Source of the DNA: Vanilla planifolia | Lineage: Eukaryota; Streptophyta; Magnoliopsida; Asparagales; Orchidaceae | NCBI GenBank assembly: GCA_023846275.1 | Contig: JAIUJO010000226.1 | Coordinates: 682,001 to 746,000, forward strand | Direction: 5' to 3' | Length of the DNA stretch: 64,000 nt | Shown here: piece after piece, positions 58,801 to 64,000 of the stretch | How the letters are laid out: the number at the start of each line of letters is the position of its first letter | Numbering within the stretch: position 1 is the stretch's first letter | Program-made: the position numbers and the translations under genes | Notes under the pieces: generated by a model | The model's database searches: none | What the model was told of the DNA's origin: nothing | What the model saw: only the letters and a program-made list of their open reading frames with translations

Positions 58801-61800
58801 AATACTTCTTCATGTTAATATGTATATTTTTAATTTTGTAATATGCATTACGTATAAATGATGTATGATCAAGATGAAGCAAAGGTTGGACTCATATAAA
58901 AAAGTTTTATCAAATTAAATATTCATTTTTATTTTTATAAATATTCTATTTTCAAGAGATTTTGCATGTTTTACAGGACGTCTCAATTTTTACATGATTA
59001 ATTGATTGATTCGTACCTAATTTGATTATTGTGGATATTATATTTGATGAATGGAACTTTCTCTAATAACGTATCTCATTTCACTAAATGTTTTACTATG
59101 ATTTTGCTATTTTAATTTGTAACACTAGATCTCCTCTTATGTTATATTTACATTGAACTAATTTGGATATATTGCATTACTTTACTTCAACTCACTTCAA
59201 CTTTTGCATTATTTCATGTATTATTAAAATAATAATTTTTTATTTAGTCTTATTTTACATTATAATTCATAGTAATGCAAATTGAGGTCTAATCAAGACT
59301 AAATAAATGTCACTACATAATCTTGATATGACATATAAAATTAAATTATTTCTTTCTAATATCTAAATATTTTTTTAAAGTTTTTTCTTATTTATGTCAT
59401 ATTTTGACTTCTTCTTGTTTTCATCATCCAAGATGATACACTCGATCATCAGGTTGTCATGAAACGCAACCCACACAATGTGTGACCAATGCATCGCTTT
59501 GATTTAGTTATTTTACATTAATTTCATTTACCTCATTTCAGTAGTAATATATATTTTCCTAATAATAAAATATCATTTATTAAAATAACATTTTTTTGGA
59601 TGTGTTATATCAAATTTAAAATCCATATAAGTATTATCTAATTTTTTGTTTTTAATTGATTTTGCATGCTTTATCAGATATCTCAATTTTTGATTATTTT
59701 GGTTATTGATGATGTTGGACAAACACCTTTGTTTCTTGTAATTCCTCTTTTTTCTTTTATTTGGTTATATTACTATGCAACTCTAAATCTACTCTAAGAC
59801 CTTTACATTGCTTTAAATTGGTTATGCTACACTTCTTAACTTTATCTTATTTTACCTTTAGTAGATTTTTACTTAACATTAAAATAATAATTTTTTATGA
59901 TTTATAGGTTTTTTTAGTAATTAAAGAAAATTCAAAAGGTGGTTTCTTTCAAAAGAAACAAACGAGGTTTGATTATCCTCGATGAGTTCTATCTAATCAA
60001 ACATTATTTTTTTTTTATTTTAAAATATATAATTTGGTAAGGATTTGTCATGTTCAATAAGATATTTTGAATTGCAAGATTTGATAATTATTGACTTTAC
60101 ACTGCATATCCTTACTGTCCTGTAATACTACTTTCCCTCTTAATTTATCTCTTTTGTTCAAGTTTTGTTATTAATTAGTTATATTATTATGTGGGTCTAA
60201 TCTCCTCTCATGTCATTTACATTTCTTTGTAATGGTTATATTCTGGTGCCTTAATTTATCGCAATTGAAACTTCATATAAATTTACTTAATATTAAAATA
60301 ATTATTGTTTTTTATTTTTTGTATATCCTTTTGGTAATTCATAGTCATTCAAAACAAGTTATGATTGGGAAAAAAACTTATCTTTCAACTTTACTCACTA
60401 AGCTCTATTCCTTTAAATATTCATCTTTATATTTTTAAATATTTTATTTTCTACAATTTTTTCATGTCTTATGAAATATTTTTATTTATACATGATTTGA
60501 CTATTTAGGTTTTTACACTTGATATCGTTAGTTTGACAAACTATACCATTTTGTTAATAATTTACCATATTTTTTCAAATCTTTTTCTTTGATTTAGATA
60601 TATTACTAATCTAAATCACCACTAGTGTGAAATTTATATTTCTTTGACATTTTTTGTATTACAATACATTAAATTATTTCTATTTTTTTTAATATATATT
60701 CAATTAAAGTTAAAAAAATAATTTATTACTATCTTGAAATTAATTTGACTATTTCCAATATTTAAAAATAAGGTTTCATCAAGATTGAAATAATGTCGTT
60801 AGAGTCACTTAGATTAACTTTTTCTTACAAGATATTTATTCTATTATTTTTAAATTTTTTACTTTTTAATATTTTTTTATGGTTAGAGAGATATTTTCAC
60901 GTGTGAAAGATTTAACAATTGAGATTATAACAATTGATCTCTTAAGTATCTTGTAATGTAATTGTCTATTATAATTTATCTCATTTGTTTGGGTGTTTCA
61001 TTATGGTTTGGATATATTATTATGAACCTCTAATTCTCCTCTCACATGACCTTTACATCATGTTAAATTGGTGGGATTAAATTACTTCAATTTATCTCAC
61101 TTCATATTTACTAGGTAGAAATCAAAAACCTTCTTAAATTAGGAAAACATTTAAGCTGTTTTGACTTGATCACTTGAGTATTGGTAATGAAGCTTTGGAG
61201 TAAAAATTAACTCATTTCTTCAACTTTTTTACTTTTCTTTGGTTATAATGATATTGAACACCAATTCTTCTTTCTTATTTTATTGACATCACTTTGATTT
61301 TATTATCACATATAGCCTCAATAAATATACACTAACAAAATGTTATAATAATTTCTTATGTACTTTTTTGCTAATTTCTAGCAATTCCAAACCCAACTTG
61401 ATCGAGGTTAACAAACATCATTGTAGTCATCTAGATGATTTATATCCAATTAAATATTTAATTTTTTAACATTTTATTTATTTAATTTTCTTAAAGTTTA
61501 GCATAGTTTATGATGGTTGTTTATTTTTACTTGATATTATAATAGTGGATGTGACACTCAACCACCATATATATTGAAATACTACTTTCTCAAAATAATT
61601 GTCCCATTTGATAGAAGTTTTTCCATTCATTTAGTTCTATTACTATCAATCTCTAAAAATTGTTTCATGTGACTTTAAATCACCTCAATTTGTTATATTA
61701 GATTACCCTAATTCATCTCATGTTAGCTTTAACATTTATTTATAGAAATTCTAAAAGAGAATTAATTTAGGCAAGAAAACATCATTGCACTCATCTCGTA

Positions 61801-62508
61801 AGCTTTATCAAATTCAATATTCATTTAAATGTAGTTAAATAATTTAATTTCATAGATTTTGTCATGCCATTCGTGAATTATTTTTGTTATATCATTTCAT
61901 GGTCAAATACGTTAGACTCTACCACCTTGGTATCTTGGAATATAACCTTCTAGCATAATTTATCTCTATTCTTGAAAAGTTTTACTTGAATTTAGTTGTC
62001 ATTAAATTATAGTATATAATCTCTCAAGCGACATTTTCATTATCTTCTTTTGTTGTATCATAATGCTTAAATTTATTTCATTCACCTTTAATTAATATTT
62101 ATTTAATATAAAAAAAATATTATTTTTTCTTATCTACTTTGGAAGCATGCATTAATTAAAAATTATGTTTGATCAAGACAAATTGAAATTTTGACTCATA
62201 TCAAGGGGCTCAATCCAATTAAATTTTTATTTTTACCTACTTACATATTCTATTTTGAAGGGATTTTGCATGTTTTACAAGACATTTCAATTTTTACATG
62301 ATTTAATGATTGAGCATATTACACTCAACCTACTTAACATCCAAGAATGCAACTTTTGACTAAAATTTATCTCGTTTATTAAAATTGTGGCTTCAACCTA
62401 GAAAAATCACTAAGAGACCCTTCTTGTTATCTAATTTTGCCTTTACATTTCTTTGAGTTAGTATTATTACATTTGTTCAATTAATATCATTTCAACTTTA
62501 ATACAAAC

Positions 62509-62522
62509 ATATATATATATAT
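62509..62522. repeat. Short (AT)n microsatellite
   Basis: A run of seven AT dinucleotides at the ACTTTAATATATATTT position of a monomer, the same site that has expanded to 54 bp at 39,746. Confidence 0.7.
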
Positions 62523-63499
62523 TTCATGAAATTTAAAGATATTTTTTAAGCTTTTTAATTTTTGTAATTCCTAGTAATTCAAATGAAGATACAAACCGGA
62601 TGAAACAAACATGTTTTGTCTTATCTCGACGAGCTCTGCTCAATTAAATATTTTTTCTATGTTTTGAAATATTTCATTTTTTAGGGTCTTTAGATATTTT
62701 TTCAGTGATTTCTATTCATACATGTTTTTTAAATCAAGAATTTTGCACACAGTCTCCCTTAGTATCATGAAATCCAACTTTATTGTAAAATTTGTCTCAT
62801 TTCTTTAAATCTTTCACTTTCATTTTGTTATATCACCATGTAATTGAAAACATCCTCTCCTGTAACCTTTACATAATTTTTATTTAGTTGTGTTATATTC
62901 AATTATTTTAATTAATTTTTTTTGGATTATTTATTTTTATTATAAATATATATATTTTTTATTAAATATTTTTCTTTGGTTTCTTTATTTGTTGTAATTC
63001 TAAATAATGTTCACAATAGGTGGAACAAACTCCATAAGACTCATCAAGAAGAGCCTTTTCTAATTAACAATTTTAATATATAAATTCTTTATATTTTATT
63101 TTCAAGAAAACCATATAAAAAGCTTTTTGATTTGTATGTGATTTGATGCTCTTCCATGATGTAGTTGTTCTTCCCAGTATCCTAGAAAGAAACTTTGCCG
63201 TACAATTGACGTTATTCGCACAAATATTTTTCTTTGTTTTGGTTATATTAAATTATTTTAATTTATCTTACTTCAAGCTTAATAAATACTTGCTTAATAT
63301 TAAAAATTAACTAAATATTATTTATTTTTATTTGCATTTATAATTTGCAATATCATAAAACTTTTTTTGATTGAGACAAAAAATATTGTTGTATTTCCTT
63401 GAGAAGCTCTATCAAATTAAATATTAAGTTTTATACTTTTTAAATATTATATTTCAGGAAGATTTTGCATATTTCTTGTGACAATGAGTTTACTTTTAT

Positions 63500-63902
63500 G
63501 ATCAAGGACATTACATCAATGAATGCAAAGTCCTCAAACAATTTATCTCATTTCATCAAATGTTTCACTTTGATTTTGTTATTTTACATCATAACTCAAA
63601 ATCTCCTCTCATTTTACCTTTACATAGACCTATCTTTGATCTATTATATTGTTTCAATTTTTTTATTTCAACATTAATATATGCTCTCTGATTATTAAAA
63701 TAATTAACTTTTTTTATTTATGCATATTTAACCTATAATTTATAATAATTCCAAATGAGGTTCGTTCAACACTAAACCAAGTAGTTGTATTCAACTTGAT
63801 GAGTTACATTAAATTAAATATTTAATTTACAATATTTAAATATTTTATTTTTTATGGTTTTTCCATGCCATATAAGGTGATTTGTTATCTACCTATTTTT
63901 AT
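63500..63902 (-). repeat. Representative full-length monomer
   Basis: This is one complete period, from one GATCAAGG to the next. It shows the unit's parts clearly: ATTTATCTCATTTCATCAAA at 63,541; CTTTGATTTTGTT at 63,568 with its internal repeat CTTTGAT at 63,634; CTCCTCTCATTTTACCTTTA at 63,603; the AT-rich ATTAAAATAATTAACTTTTT block; ATAATTCCAAATGAGG near 63,745; and the CAACTTGATGAGTTACAT block near 63,793. It is given as an anchor for rebuilding the consensus. Confidence 0.8.
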
Positions 63903-64000
63903 GATCAAGGATATTATACTTCATCTTATTATCACAGAATACAACATTCTCATATATTGTGGGATTGATACATCACTTTGATTTAGTTATATTAACTTTA

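Larger units (their letters stand above)
52893..64000 (-). repeat. Diverged ~413-bp tandem repeat array, right arm part 2 (inverted orientation)
   Basis: This continues the array of 19,285-46,678 in the same orientation. The GATCAAGGAT-like landmark occurs at about 61,902, 62,308, 62,731, 63,145, 63,500 and 63,903, so most units are 403-423 bp and one is about 355 bp. By length there are about 27 unit equivalents. Two short places depart from the consensus (about 57,880-57,945 and 61,105-61,190) and may be small insertions or badly decayed monomer. No gene is seen. The array runs off the right window edge. Confidence 0.9.

Overview
This is a non-genic, very AT-rich stretch of a large eukaryotic nuclear genome, most likely a land plant. 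The plant inference rests on decayed Ty3/gypsy polymerase sequence of the usual plant type, long decayed tandem-repeat arrays, and a mutation pattern that fits cytosine-methylation decay. The species cannot be named from the sequence. I find no intact protein gene, no tRNA or rRNA, no CRISPR array and no bacterial-style operon. The open frames present are short chance frames in AT-rich DNA.

Layout. (1) From 1 to about 11,510 is a head-to-tail array of a highly diverged repeat with a period of about 413 bp, in one orientation (called +). (2) From about 11,511 to 19,284 is a 7.8-kb block unrelated to the array. It is built largely from two old direct duplications: about 2.0 kb at 12,703 and 15,123, and about 0.65 kb at 17,618 and 18,652. 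(3) From about 19,285 to 46,678 the same 413-bp repeat resumes in the opposite orientation. (4) From about 46,679 to 52,892 is a second non-array block. It holds a badly decayed Ty3/gypsy retrotransposon (reverse transcriptase, RNase H and integrase recognisable on the + strand) between two diverged direct repeats that look like LTRs. It also holds a (TA)n tract of 133 bp and a stray satellite fragment in the 'wrong' orientation. (5) From about 52,893 to the end the repeat continues in the second orientation. By length, the three array segments hold roughly 120 monomer equivalents, many truncated.

Monomer anatomy, read by eye from many copies. Each unit carries an inverted repeat (ATCGAGATGA / TCATCTCGAT in its least-decayed form), a T/A-rich block with TAATATTAAAATAATAATTTATTATT, a conserved GATCAAGGATGTTACACTC block, and a short internal duplication of a CTTTGATTTGGTTATATTAC motif about 66 bp apart. 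Sites that are TCGA in some copies are TCAA or TTGA in others, the signature of CpG deamination.

Nothing here works as a pathway. The interest lies in the unusual ~413-bp satellite family, its inversion around the 7.8-kb block, the internal dyad, and the nested architecture of the retroelement block. All alignments and boundaries were made by eye and are approximate, commonly to within 10-50 bp.
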